Source: UBA4782 sp034430215
GTDB lineage: Bacteria; Chloroflexota; Anaerolineae; Anaerolineales; Anaerolineaceae
Direction of reading: 5' to 3'
Length of the DNA: 64,000 bases
Assembly: GCA_034430215.1 (NCBI GenBank)
Contig: DAOUFE010000044.1
Location: 1 to 64,000 of the forward strand
Shown here: positions 41,195-49,941 of the stretch, piece after piece
How the letters are laid out: the number at the start of each line of letters is the position of its first letter
How positions within the stretch are numbered: the first letter of the stretch is position 1
Made by a program: the position numbers and the translations under genes
Notes under the pieces: model-generated
Database searches by the model: none
Seen by the model: the letters and a program-made list of their open reading frames with translations, nothing else
Told to the model about the DNA's origin: nothing

Positions 41195-42004
41195 ATGAGT
41201 TACTGGACAAAAGAGGTATTTGGAACGGATAAACCTATTATTGCAATGTGTCACATGCAGGCTATGCCTGGTGATCCGGGGTATGATAAAGTTGGCGGAA
41301 TGAAGAAAATACTGGAAGCTGCCCGGCATGATCTGTTGGCTTTACAGGAAGGTGAAGTGGATGCTGTGATGTTCTCGAATGAATTCAGCCTGCCTTATCT
41401 GACTTCCGTAAAAACTGAGACGGTAGCGGCTATGGCACGTGTTATTGGTGAGTTAATGCCCGAGATCAGCATCCCCTTTGGTGTGAATGTTTTGTGGGAT
41501 CCAAAGCAATCCTTAAGCCTGGCAGTGGCAACAGGAGCAAAATTCATTCGTGAGATCATCACGGGAGTGTATGCCAGCGATTTTGGTTTATGGAATACCA
41601 ATGTGGGTGAGACGGTCCGTCATCAGTATGCGATTGGCGCGGAAAACGTGAAATTGCTGTATAACATTGTTCCAGAAGCAGCCCGTTACCTGGCTGATCG
41701 TGATATTGTCAGCATTGCACGCAGCACCGTGTTTAATAATAAGCCCGATGCTCTGTGTGTTTCAGGGTTGACTGCCGGCACTGAAACTGATTCGCAGATT
41801 TTGCAGAAAGTGAAGAATGCAGTTCCCAACACTGTTGTTTTTGCCAACACCGGTGTACGATTGGAAAATGTTGAGAATCAATTGAGCATTGCAGACGGAG
41901 CAGTGGTAGGCACAACTTTCAAGAAGGATGGTATTTTCGAAAACGCTGTGGATGTTGCCCGTGTGAAGAAGTTCATGGATAAAGTTAAATCTTTCCGAAA
42001 GTAA
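41195..42004 (+). CDS. BtpA/SgcQ-family protein
   Basis: 269 residues from the ATG at 41195, with GAAGGAG 6 bases upstream. The start FGTDKPIIAMCHMQAMPGDPGYDK and the following EAARHDLLALQEGEVDAVMFSNEFSLPY are the conserved opening of the BtpA/SgcQ family, a TIM-barrel group; later segments MPEISIPFGVNVLWDPK and SGLTAGTETDSQILQKVK agree. The cyanobacterial member affects photosystem I assembly, while SgcQ sits in an E. coli sugar gene cluster with a DeoR regulator, as here. The reaction is unknown; handling of a sugar phosphate is plausible. Confidence 0.88.
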   Translation: MSYWTKEVFGTDKPIIAMCHMQAMPGDPGYDKVGGMKKILEAARHDLLALQEGEVDAVMFSNEFSLPYLTSVKTETVAAMARVIGELMPEISIPFGVNVLWDPKQSLSLAVATGAKFIREIITGVYASDFGLWNTNVGETVRHQYAIGAENVKLLYNIVPEAARYLADRDIVSIARSTVFNNKPDALCVSGLTAGTETDSQILQKVKNAVPNTVVFANTGVRLENVENQLSIADGAVVGTTFKKDGIFENAVDVARVKKFMDKVKSFRK

Positions 42005-42030
42005 GGAAAATATAGCGATTACAGGCAAAT

Positions 42031-42059
42031 ACTCCCGAAATCTTTTAGATTTCGGGAGT
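42031..42059. terminator. Hairpin after the BtpA gene
   Basis: ACTCCCGAAATCT (42031-42043) and AGATTTCGGGAGT (42047-42059) form a perfect 13-bp stem with a TTT loop. No T-run follows on the plus strand. It lies between convergent genes (BtpA and pheT). Confidence 0.7.
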
Positions 42060-42097
42060 CTGGTTAACTGTCAATAATAAAACAAACCAACTGTTGG

Positions 42098-44629
42098 TTA
42101 GCTTCTTATTTTTGCATTCAACTCGTGCTCAAGACGCCGGATAATCCGTTGGCGTATTTGGGTTGCATCTTTATCCGTGAGAGTACGATCTGCAGCCTGG
42201 TAAGTGAGAGAATATGCCAGGCTTTTCTTGCCTGCTCCTATTTGCTCACCACGAAAAACATCAAATAATCTGACGCCCTTCAGCAGGTTTCCGCCACCTA
42301 GTGTGATCGTTTCTGCTACTTTAACCGCAGGTATTTCTTCATCTACGATGATGGCTAAGTCTTCCAGCACAGGGGGATGAGAAGGCACCGCTTCGGTTTC
42401 ATACCTTTCCGGAACATGTTGCATGACTGCATCAAGTTGCAGTTCCGCTGCTAATACCGGTGCAGCACTGAGATCATAGTTTTGTTTAACTAAAGGATGC
42501 AGTTCGCCAAGAATTCCTAATTCTTGATCATCTTTCAAGATCAAAGCACATTTCCCGGGATGGTAGGGCATTCGCTCAATCGGCTGGTACACAATGCCTT
42601 CCATGTGGAGATTGTCGAGAAGAGATTCGATGATGCCTTTCAGATCATAGAAATCCATATTCTTACCGCCGGGTCGATCCCAGGCAGGTTCCTGTTGTAA
42701 GCCGGTAATTGCAATGGATAATCTTGTCTGTTCCAAAGGTAATTGTTGATCCGGCTGCGGGAGAAATACTTGACCAATCTCAAAAAATGCCAACCTTTGA
42801 GATAACCGGGCATTTTTCTCCATTACTTCGAGCATGGCTGCCATCTGGTTTCGCCGCATCACCACGCGATCAGGAGAAATGGGATTCTGTAGTCGCACAT
42901 ATTCCTGATCTTCGGGTTTTGATCCGGCAGGAAGAATGCGAGCTTCACGCTCAGGAGAAGTAAAACGATAGGTAATGATCTCCTGTAACCCAGACTCGAC
43001 GAGATGGTCGCGTATTGTATCTTCGAGTCGAAGCGTACGGTCACTGAAGGCTGGAGGAATTTCACCCCGTAAACCGGTTACCGGGAAGTTATCATACCCG
43101 TATAACCGGGCAATCTCTTCCATCAAGTCTGCTTCGCCAACCACACCGGCTCCAATATCTGTCCGATGAGATGGAGATTGAACAATAACAGTGTCACCCT
43201 TTACCTCACAGCCAAACTCAAGGCGTGTAAGAAGGTCAGCAATTTGTGTTGGGGTAAGATCAATGCCCAGCAGGCGTTTGACTGAACCTGTCGATATAGT
43301 GATCTGGGGATCAATATAGGGTTGTGGATATGAATCCACGACACCTTTCGCTATTTCTCCACCCCCCCAGGCAGCCATACGCTGCAACCCTAGCAACACG
43401 CCATCCATGGCTAAAGCAGGGTGCACACCTCGTGAAAAGCGATATGCAGCTTCGGAAGGCAGCTTTTGTGCAGTCACTGTCCGGCGGATATTCACAAAAT
43501 TCCAGGATGCACCTTCCAGCAGAACGTTTCGTGTGTTTTCCGTTACTTCACTTTCCATACCACCCATTACGCCCGCCAGAGATAGCGAACCAGCAGTGTC
43601 TGCAACCATGATTGTGAAAGAAGAGAGTGTTCGGTCTACTCCGTCCAGAGTGGTGAGCTTTTCGCCTTCTTCAGCAGGTCGGGTGATGATCGTTGGGGTT
43701 TTCCCATTGGCACGTTTAACCAGTATGTCATAATCAAATGCATGCAGCGGTTCGCCTAATTCCAGCATGACATAGTTTGTTGCGTCAACAATGCTATTAA
43801 TGGGTCGCATACCAGCCAATCGCAATCGGCGCTGCACCCAATATAGGCTGGGATTGGGCTTGACACCTCTAATCAAACCAACCACAAACCGGGGATTCAA
43901 GATTGGATTGGTAATGTTGATCTGGACTTTTCCCTCGATGCTTTCTCCTGTAGCTACAATCGGACGCTGGGGCATTTTCAAAGGTTTTCCCGTGATGGCT
44001 GCAACTTCTCTTGCTATACCAATCACGCAAGAGTTCCGAACCATGTTTGGCAGAATGGATATTTCCAGCACTGCATCTCCCATGTAATCTACCAGGGGCA
44101 TACCAGTGGGTGCGTCGTCATCTAGAAGAATGATTCCCTCATGCTCATCAGAGATTCCCAGCTCTTTTTCAGAGCAAACCATCGAGAATGATTCAACCCC
44201 TCGAATCTTTGTTCTCTTTAGTGTGGTCACAACTTGCCCTGATTGATGCCCGTCGTATAATTTAGCACCTTCTCGCGCATAAGCAACCTTGATGGGTTTT
44301 TCCAGGGGACCGGTGCCTTTATACGGATAAAGGTTGGGGGCGCCAGTCAAAATGATCAATTCGCCATTTCCATCATCCAATTTACATAAGACCAGCCGAT
44401 CGGCATTAGGATGAGGCATAACCTCATTGATCTGCGCAACAACAAATTTATCCCGTTCCCAGGTGAGTCCACTATATTTGAACTCTAGATGTTCCTCTGC
44501 AGGCATGGGCAAGCCAACCAGCGTGATCTCTTCCACTTCAAGACCTGCCATGGTGAGCGAGCGGGCAAGCTGCTCCAAAGACAAGTCTATATCAACATAT
44601 TCTTTCAACCAACTTAGCGGTAATTTCAT
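42098..44629 (-). CDS. pheT: Phenylalanyl-tRNA synthetase beta subunit
   Basis: 843 residues. It begins MKLPLSWLKEYVDIDLSLEQL and contains the EMAP-like tRNA-binding domain (about 50-165), the B3/B4 editing region, the B5 domain, a degenerate catalytic-core-like part (DLMEEIARLYGYDNFP ... YRFTSPE) and the C-terminal anticodon-binding ferredoxin-like domain (LKGVRLFDVFRGEQIGAGKKSLAYSLTYQ). With PheS it forms the alpha2-beta2 enzyme charging tRNA-Phe. The length is somewhat above the ~800 typical of bacteria. It follows pheS by 47 bases; the pair is controlled by an upstream T-box. Confidence 0.96.
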   Translation of the reverse strand: MKLPLSWLKEYVDIDLSLEQLARSLTMAGLEVEEITLVGLPMPAEEHLEFKYSGLTWERDKFVVAQINEVMPHPNADRLVLCKLDDGNGELIILTGAPNLYPYKGTGPLEKPIKVAYAREGAKLYDGHQSGQVVTTLKRTKIRGVESFSMVCSEKELGISDEHEGIILLDDDAPTGMPLVDYMGDAVLEISILPNMVRNSCVIGIAREVAAITGKPLKMPQRPIVATGESIEGKVQINITNPILNPRFVVGLIRGVKPNPSLYWVQRRLRLAGMRPINSIVDATNYVMLELGEPLHAFDYDILVKRANGKTPTIITRPAEEGEKLTTLDGVDRTLSSFTIMVADTAGSLSLAGVMGGMESEVTENTRNVLLEGASWNFVNIRRTVTAQKLPSEAAYRFSRGVHPALAMDGVLLGLQRMAAWGGGEIAKGVVDSYPQPYIDPQITISTGSVKRLLGIDLTPTQIADLLTRLEFGCEVKGDTVIVQSPSHRTDIGAGVVGEADLMEEIARLYGYDNFPVTGLRGEIPPAFSDRTLRLEDTIRDHLVESGLQEIITYRFTSPEREARILPAGSKPEDQEYVRLQNPISPDRVVMRRNQMAAMLEVMEKNARLSQRLAFFEIGQVFLPQPDQQLPLEQTRLSIAITGLQQEPAWDRPGGKNMDFYDLKGIIESLLDNLHMEGIVYQPIERMPYHPGKCALILKDDQELGILGELHPLVKQNYDLSAAPVLAAELQLDAVMQHVPERYETEAVPSHPPVLEDLAIIVDEEIPAVKVAETITLGGGNLLKGVRLFDVFRGEQIGAGKKSLAYSLTYQAADRTLTDKDATQIRQRIIRRLEHELNAKIRS

Positions 44630-44676
44630 AGCATACCTTCCTGATCAGCAATAGTTCGCATAGGTCAAACTGCCTT

Positions 44677-45720
44677 TTAGAACTGTTCTAAAAAGCGGAT
44701 ATCGTTACCCCAAAAATAGCGGATATCATCGATCTTGTGGCGCAACATGGAAATGCGTTCTGGACCCATACCTGCAGCAAATCCACTATAGACACGGGGA
44801 TCGTAGCCACCATTTTTAAGTACGGTCGGGTGCATCATGCCGCAGCCCAATATTTCTAGCCAGCCAGCTCCTTTACAGACACCACAACCTTTACCGCCAC
44901 AAACGAAACATTCAATATCCAGCTCTCCGCTGGGTTCGGTAAATGGGAAGTAGGAAGGGCGTAAGCGGGTGCGAACATTCTCTCCAAACATCCGACGGGC
45001 GAACCTATCCAGTGTGCCTTTCAGATCACCAAAAGTAATGCCTTTATCCACTGCCACTACTTCTACCTGGGTGAATTGGATCTCATGCCGGGCATCCATT
45101 TGCTCGTAGCGATAGCACATGCCGGGCAAAATAACGCGAATTGGTTCGGGGGTATGTTCGCGCATGGCGTGGATCTGACCTGGAGAGGTATGAGTACGCA
45201 GGATTACACCTGGTTTGGTGGTGTAATAGGTATCCCACATATCACGGGCAGGGTGGTAGGCGGGGATATTCAGTAGTTCGAAGTTGTATTCATCCGTTTC
45301 AACATCGCGGGCGCGATATGTCTGAAAGCCCATTTCTCCAAAGATGCGAAAAATCTCGCGCATTGTTTGGGTTTGTACATGATAACGACCCCGTAATGGT
45401 ATTCTGCCTGGTAGGGTGACATCCAGGCGTTCGGTCTGTAAAGTATGGTTTAGATCAGCTTGCTGAATGCTCTGCTGTCGCTGAGAAAAGGCTTCTTCCA
45501 ATGCATTCTTCACTTGATTAGCTGCCTGACCTACTTTAGGACGGTCTTCTGGGGCATACTGACCAATTTTAGAAAATACCTTCATCACAGGTGCAGATTT
45601 TCCTAAATATGCGATACGCCACTGCTGCAGGCTGGCTTCATCCTTTGCCTGCTGTAAAGCTGATAACGCAGCCTGCTGGATGCTCTCCATCTCTTGTTGA
45701 ATACTGTTCTCTTCTGGCAT
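44677..45720 (-). CDS. pheS: Phenylalanyl-tRNA synthetase alpha subunit
   Basis: 347 residues from the ATG at 45720, preceded by GGAGGAAGA; the longer frame to 45807 runs into the T-box. An N-terminal coiled coil (about 1-85) binds tRNA. The class II catalytic domain has motif 2 around MREHTPEPIRVILPGMCYRYE, the FGDLKGTLDRFARRMFG segment and motif 3 GFAAGMGPERISMLRHKIDDIR near the C-terminus. A Cys-rich CFVCGGKGCGVCKG stretch (about 285-298) is also known from other PheS proteins. It catalyses Phe-tRNA formation with PheT. Confidence 0.96.
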   Translation of the reverse strand: MPEENSIQQEMESIQQAALSALQQAKDEASLQQWRIAYLGKSAPVMKVFSKIGQYAPEDRPKVGQAANQVKNALEEAFSQRQQSIQQADLNHTLQTERLDVTLPGRIPLRGRYHVQTQTMREIFRIFGEMGFQTYRARDVETDEYNFELLNIPAYHPARDMWDTYYTTKPGVILRTHTSPGQIHAMREHTPEPIRVILPGMCYRYEQMDARHEIQFTQVEVVAVDKGITFGDLKGTLDRFARRMFGENVRTRLRPSYFPFTEPSGELDIECFVCGGKGCGVCKGAGWLEILGCGMMHPTVLKNGGYDPRVYSGFAAGMGPERISMLRHKIDDIRYFWGNDIRFLEQF

Positions 45721-45729
45721 TCTTCCTCC

Positions 45730-46012
45730 AAAAATAAAAATCATCCCATCCATGAAGGGACGGGATGACCGTGGTACCACCCAACTTGGCTGGAATTTCC
45801 AGCCCACTCATGCTAACAGCATCTTGCGATTAGCTGCGCCAGTAACGCTGCGCCTGCGTCCCAAACTACTACCTTACAGGGTTCACCTGAGAAGCTCGAG
45901 AGGGAACTTCATCTGACATCCATCGGGCGGGGGTTTCAGTCTATGCCCCAGCTTCCCTGTCGATCTCTTGTCAGAGTACTTTCCTCTGTCATCGCTTATT
46001 ACAATCTATGGA
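45730..46012 (-). promoter_or_regulatory. T-box riboswitch controlling pheST
   Basis: On the minus strand the leader ends in the T-box sequence AAGTTGGGTGGTACCACGG (45787-45769), then a terminator TCATCCC...GGGATGA followed by TTTTTATTTTT (45768-45730). A Stem I with the AGTA motif lies upstream, and a candidate Phe specifier UUC is read at 45906-45904. Uncharged tRNA-Phe would stabilise the antiterminator and allow pheST transcription. Confidence 0.93.
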
Positions 46013-46015
46013 CTA

Positions 46016-46043
46016 ATTATCGCTGAACACTCCGAATTGTCAA
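46016..46043 (-). promoter_or_regulatory. pheST promoter
   Basis: Minus strand: TTGACA (46043-46038), 16 bases, GATAAT (46021-46016), five of six matches. It sits immediately upstream of the T-box leader. Confidence 0.7.
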
Positions 46044-46060
46044 GTACAAAAGACGGAGAC

Positions 46061-46089
46061 CTCTCTGGCAATTGCTCACCAGAGAAGGA
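46061..46089 (-). terminator. Terminator after pyrH
   Basis: On the minus strand CTTCTCTGG and CCAGAGAGG pair around a 10-base loop just after the pyrH stop, with TCTTTTG shortly downstream. It separates pyrH from the pheST promoter. Confidence 0.6.
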
Positions 46090-46110
46090 CTCAATATTTA
46101 TTTAAATCTG

Positions 46111-46827
46111 TTAATCTGATACAAGCGTGCCAACGGATTTGCCAAGCAGCGCTTTTCGTAGAGAATCATGGTCCCACAGGTTGAGAACAAGGATAGGCAA
46201 TTTATTTTCCATGCACAAAGAAACGGCAGTACTATCCATCACTTCAAGCTTTCGATTCAAGGTCTCGATATAAGTGAGTTTGTCGAATTTCTTTGCTTTC
46301 GGGTTCTGCTTTGGATCTGAGTCGTACACTCCATCTACTTTGGTGGCTTTGATGAGCACATCGGCACCAATTTCCATGGCGCGTAAGGCGGCAGCGGTAT
46401 CTGTTGAAAAATATGGGTTCCCTGTTCCCCCGCCAAAGATCACCACGCGTCCTTTTTCAAGATGCCGAATAGCTCGACGGCGGATGTAAGGTTCTGCCAC
46501 AGTGTGCATTTCGATAGCGGTCTGTACGCGGGTGACAACATCAATGCTTTCCAGTGCATCCATCAGCGCCAGGGCATTCATCACTGTTGCCAACATCCCC
46601 ATATAATCCGCAGTGGCGCGATCCATTCCGGAGTTGAGCCCGACTTTCCCGCGCCAAAGGTTACCCGCACCGATCACAATGGCAACATCAACCCCCATCT
46701 GGCGAACATCTGCAACCATATGAGCAATATGTACAGCCTGGGTTGGGTCAATACCGCTTCCGGCAGAGCTGCCAAGTGATTCACCACTGAGTTTCAGCAA
46801 AATGCGATGATATTTAAGTTCGTCCAT
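46111..46827 (-). CDS. pyrH: UMP kinase
   Basis: 238 residues. Amino-acid-kinase fold with KLSGESLG (about 11-18), VIGAGNLWRGK (about 56-66), the UMP-specific MDRATADYMGMLATVMNALAL and RVVIFGGGTGNPYFSTDTAAALRA (about 132-155). It phosphorylates UMP to UDP as a hexamer and is controlled by GTP and UTP in other bacteria. It follows tsf in the widespread rpsB-tsf-pyrH order, though a terminator hairpin lies between tsf and pyrH. ATG with GGAGGATT upstream. The usual next gene frr is absent here. Confidence 0.96.
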   Translation of the reverse strand: MDELKYHRILLKLSGESLGSSAGSGIDPTQAVHIAHMVADVRQMGVDVAIVIGAGNLWRGKVGLNSGMDRATADYMGMLATVMNALALMDALESIDVVTRVQTAIEMHTVAEPYIRRRAIRHLEKGRVVIFGGGTGNPYFSTDTAAALRAMEIGADVLIKATKVDGVYDSDPKQNPKAKKFDKLTYIETLNRKLEVMDSTAVSLCMENKLPILVLNLWDHDSLRKALLGKSVGTLVSD

Positions 46828-46848
46828 AATCCTCCGAGCATTTAAGAA

Positions 46849-46872
46849 AAAGCCAACCTTTCGGTTGGCTTT
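46849..46872 (-). terminator. Terminator between tsf and pyrH
   Basis: AAAGCCAACC (46849-46858) and GGTTGGCTTT (46863-46872) form a perfect stem with a 4-base loop. The minus strand continues TTTTTCTT, so rpsB-tsf transcripts are at least partly terminated before pyrH. Confidence 0.88.
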
Positions 46873-46880
46873 CTTTATAA

Positions 46881-47489
46881 CTATTCTTCTTCGGTGCTTT
46901 CACCCAAAGCCCAACGGATAAACCGTCGGATGATGATATTTTCACCCAGAGCTGCTACATTCTGATTAAGCAATTTTTCGATCGTAATTTCTTCATCACG
47001 AATGTATGCCTGGCGAAGCAAAACTGTTTCGTCTTTATATTTGGCAAGATATCCATCAACGATACGGGGAATTACTGCTTCGGGTTTTCCTTCTTCGCGT
47101 GCTTTTACTGTGGCAATTTCTTTTTCATGCTCCAACACATCAGCAGGAATATCTTCTTCCTTTACATAGAGAGGAGAAGTAGCAGCAATTTGCAAAGCAA
47201 TTTCGTGCGCAAATGTGCGAAATGCTTCTGAACGGGCAACAAAATCGGTTTCACAGTTGACTTCTACCATCACACCAACTCTGCCATTACCATGTGAGTA
47301 GATTTCCACTGTGCCATCAGCAGCTTTGCGCTCAGACCGTTTGGCAGCCATTGCCAACCCTTTTTCGCGCAAATAGTCAAGTGCTTTATTCAAGTCGCCA
47401 TTGGATTCAACCAGTGCATTCTTGCAATCAGAAATGCCGGCACCTGTTGATTCGCGAAGTTGTTTGATCAAATCAGTTGAGATTGCCAT
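46881..47489 (-). CDS. tsf: Elongation factor Ts
   Basis: 202 residues, the short form that lacks part of the core found in E. coli EF-Ts (283 residues). The N-terminal UBA-like domain has IKQLRESTGAGISDCKNALVES and the TDFVAR signature is in VNCETDFVARSEAF (about 78-91). EF-Ts releases GDP from EF-Tu. The short form is common in Chloroflexota and Thermus. It starts 34 bases after rpsB with AAGGATAAGAA before the ATG. Confidence 0.96.
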   Translation of the reverse strand: MAISTDLIKQLRESTGAGISDCKNALVESNGDLNKALDYLREKGLAMAAKRSERKAADGTVEIYSHGNGRVGVMVEVNCETDFVARSEAFRTFAHEIALQIAATSPLYVKEEDIPADVLEHEKEIATVKAREEGKPEAVIPRIVDGYLAKYKDETVLLRQAYIRDEEITIEKLLNQNVAALGENIIIRRFIRWALGESTEEE

Positions 47490-47523
47490 TTCTTATCCTT
47501 ATATATAGTGTACACGATTATTA

Positions 47524-48411
47524 TTATTCTTCTTCATCCAAATTCAGCAGATCCATATCATCGTCTTCAATGGATTTTCCACCGGTGATCTTTGCCAGGG
47601 TAGATGAACCCAGTAATTCATCATCGCCAAGTTCCAACTCTGCTTCAACGTGTGCACTGCCTACTTCGGCATAAACAGATGGTTTTTCAACAGGAGCAGC
47701 TTCTGCGCCAAAGTCTTCATCCTTATGCATGGCTTTCCCTTCGATAGCTGCATCAGCAATTTTTGCTACCAGCAGTTTAATGGCGCGGATGGCATCATCG
47801 TTCGATGGGATAACATAATCGACACCACGTGGATCACAGTTGGTATCTACCAGGGCGATGACGGGGATGTTTTTCAGATTGGCTTCATGCACAGCAGTTG
47901 CTTCGCGAGTTACATCAACAATGAAAAGCAATTCAGGTAAGCGTGAAATATTGCGGACACCACTCAAACGAGTTTCAAGCCGTTTGATCTCGCGTTCGAT
48001 GAGCAAACCTTCTTTTTTCGTCAGGCGGTTGATCTCACCACTGTCGCGCAGTTTTTCCAGGCGTTCCAGCTCCATAATTCGCTGGTAGATTGTTGACCAG
48101 TTGGTGAGCATACCACCCAGCCAGCGATCAGTAACGTAGGGCATACCGCAGCGAATTGCTTCTTCACGTACGGTATCCTGTGCCTGACGTTTGGTTCCAA
48201 CAAACATCACATTCCCACCGTTCATGACTGTGTCACGAACGAGGTTGTATGCAGTATTGATGCACTTTACAGTTTGCTGGAGGTCAATAATGTGGATGCC
48301 ATTCCGTTCGGTGAAGATGTAGGGCTTCATCAACGGGTTCCACTTGTTAGTACGGTGTCCGAAATGAACACCACTTTCCAACAGGGCTTTCATGGAAATT
48401 ACAGATGCCAT
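47524..48411 (-). CDS. rpsB: Ribosomal protein S2
   Basis: 295 residues, longer than the ~240 of E. coli because of an acidic C-terminal tail (about 240-295, ending MDLLNLDEEE). MKALLESGVHFGHRTNKWNPLMKPYIFTERNGIHIIDLQQT is the canonical S2 start. VMFVGTKRQAQDTVREEA, the coiled-coil hairpin, and ALVDTNCDPRGVDYVIPSNDDAIRAIKL confirm the identity. S2 is assembled late on the 30S subunit. First gene of the rpsB-tsf operon, behind a structured leader. ATG with AAAGGAGAAT upstream. Confidence 0.97.
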   Translation of the reverse strand: MASVISMKALLESGVHFGHRTNKWNPLMKPYIFTERNGIHIIDLQQTVKCINTAYNLVRDTVMNGGNVMFVGTKRQAQDTVREEAIRCGMPYVTDRWLGGMLTNWSTIYQRIMELERLEKLRDSGEINRLTKKEGLLIEREIKRLETRLSGVRNISRLPELLFIVDVTREATAVHEANLKNIPVIALVDTNCDPRGVDYVIPSNDDAIRAIKLLVAKIADAAIEGKAMHKDEDFGAEAAPVEKPSVYAEVGSAHVEAELELGDDELLGSSTLAKITGGKSIEDDDMDLLNLDEEE

Positions 48412-48437
48412 ATATTCTCCTTTGCGTTTTTATCCTC

Positions 48438-48529
48438 CGCTTCTGTCTTGCTGCCCTGAACTGTCCACGATAGGCCAGCACGCCAGGGTAAATGCAGAAG
48501 CGTGTGAACTTTTAAGCGGAGCAAGTATA
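48438..48529 (-). promoter_or_regulatory. rpsB leader and extended -10 promoter
   Basis: A TG-G-TATACT extended -10 box is read on the minus strand at 48529-48524 (no clear -35). The leader then folds: CGCTTCTG pairs with CAGAAGCG (48438-48445 with 48495-48502) and CCCTG with CAGGG (48454-48458 with 48484-48488), a two-level stem about 27 bases before rpsB. This resembles an S2 autoregulatory leader in position; S2 binding is inferred. Confidence 0.55.
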
Positions 48530-48541
48530 CCATAGAATAAT

Positions 48542-49921
48542 TCATGTTAGGGGTTTCTCGATGATCATATCGTGAAATCTTTGAATGTCAAAGTCATCGA
48601 AATAGTATCGGGCATTCTTCGAAATAACAGGATTGAGAGCGGGTATCTCATCAAGATTGAGTCTTTCTGCCACACCACTATCAATAATATCATTGCACTC
48701 ACGGGCAAACCTGTTTACAAACAGCACATAATTTGCCAGGTCATATCGGATTGCTTCGAATAGTACTGTCGAAAACACACTGATATGAATATCCGCCGTT
48801 TGAAGTAATGTGTAAACATCACCGGTAATGACATAAACAAGTTGACTGTCTTGAATTGCAAGATAATTCGAAATATCTTCTGCGGGATGAGGTTTTATGA
48901 TCACCTTTGTGGTACTTGCATTGAGATGACTTTTGAGAAATGAAACGTACTCGATGATCTCTTTTTGCACATAGGGTTGGGTGGTGATGAGTATAGTTGT
49001 TCGCTCATCTTGTTTCGATTTATGAATACCGCCATTATGTAAATAATATCCGGCTACTTTAACCTGTTCACAGGAAAATTGTTTCCCTTCGATCAGGTTA
49101 TCTTTCCAGTATTGTCCATATACACCAATGGTATCTGGCAACAGTTCACGCATTGGCAGGAAAAAACCAGGGGGAAGGTTTGGGATATTGTAATAAGGGT
49201 GGGTACGCATGATGTGCCCATGCATTAATTCCAGGTTTGGAATGCCCAGATGCCGACATGCAAGGTTAAAGGAATGTTTGGAGTAATGGCAAAGGTTGAC
49301 TACTGATTTACTCTTCAGCTTCTTCAGGATCGATCGGAAGAGAAAATATTTAGCCCAGAATTTTACAACGATCCTCTTGACCTGTTTAGATGAAAATCCC
49401 AGCTTGGGATATTTCTGAACCAGGTTCTTGGCAAACCGATTGATCTTTCTATTCCAGATAACAGTCAGATAAACCTGAAGGAAGAAAACCGGTAGGGCGA
49501 AATCTTCAAGGTAGATGTCAGGCAGATATTTTTTTGATTGTTTATCGCGCGTGTCTTGCATACAAATCACATTCTCGCGCCCTAATGTTTTAAGAATGTT
49601 ATAGTTGTAGACATCATATACTTCATTCTCGACTGTTACATATCGGTCCGTGAGGCCATACCAGAATACCTTGCCATCAGGTTGCCGACTTTCTTTCAAT
49701 ATGAATGACCATGCTTTGAATAATCTTGCCGGAGAAAGATACCGGATCAAAGCCTGTAAACTGTATTTGTTTCGCAGATCTTTACGGTAAACCGGTTCAG
49801 TCTTTTTCTTCAGGATTGTTGTGTATTCATCATAAAAAATTTTCACCATGTTTGCATGGTGAAAAACAAACGAATTTGGATCATCAACGATTGAAAAAAA
49901 ATTAAGGAAAATATCTTCCAT
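48542..49921 (-). CDS. Putative surface polysaccharide glycosyltransferase/capsule-type protein
   Basis: 459 residues, no signal peptide. A Rossmann-like C-terminal half (about 300-420) contains TTILITTQPYVQKEI, VIIKPHPAED and HISVFSTVLFEAIRYDLANYVLFVN, a pattern seen in GT-B enzymes of the CDP-glycerol/polysialyltransferase type, in which the HP motif and a Ser/Glu region bind the nucleotide. HLGIPNLELMHGHIM (about 230-244) is also typical. The donor and acceptor are unknown. The gene lies 20 bases after a putative sugar O-methyltransferase gene, so both may decorate the same cell-surface glycan. Confidence 0.55.
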   Translation of the reverse strand: MEDIFLNFFSIVDDPNSFVFHHANMVKIFYDEYTTILKKKTEPVYRKDLRNKYSLQALIRYLSPARLFKAWSFILKESRQPDGKVFWYGLTDRYVTVENEVYDVYNYNILKTLGRENVICMQDTRDKQSKKYLPDIYLEDFALPVFFLQVYLTVIWNRKINRFAKNLVQKYPKLGFSSKQVKRIVVKFWAKYFLFRSILKKLKSKSVVNLCHYSKHSFNLACRHLGIPNLELMHGHIMRTHPYYNIPNLPPGFFLPMRELLPDTIGVYGQYWKDNLIEGKQFSCEQVKVAGYYLHNGGIHKSKQDERTTILITTQPYVQKEIIEYVSFLKSHLNASTTKVIIKPHPAEDISNYLAIQDSQLVYVITGDVYTLLQTADIHISVFSTVLFEAIRYDLANYVLFVNRFARECNDIIDSGVAERLNLDEIPALNPVISKNARYYFDDFDIQRFHDMIIEKPLT

Positions 49922-49941
49922 ATTGAATGTGAGACGCGTTT

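Noticed and set aside
45721..45807. N-terminal extension of pheS
   Set aside because: It is translated T-box and terminator sequence; the true ATG at 45720 follows GGAGGAAGA.
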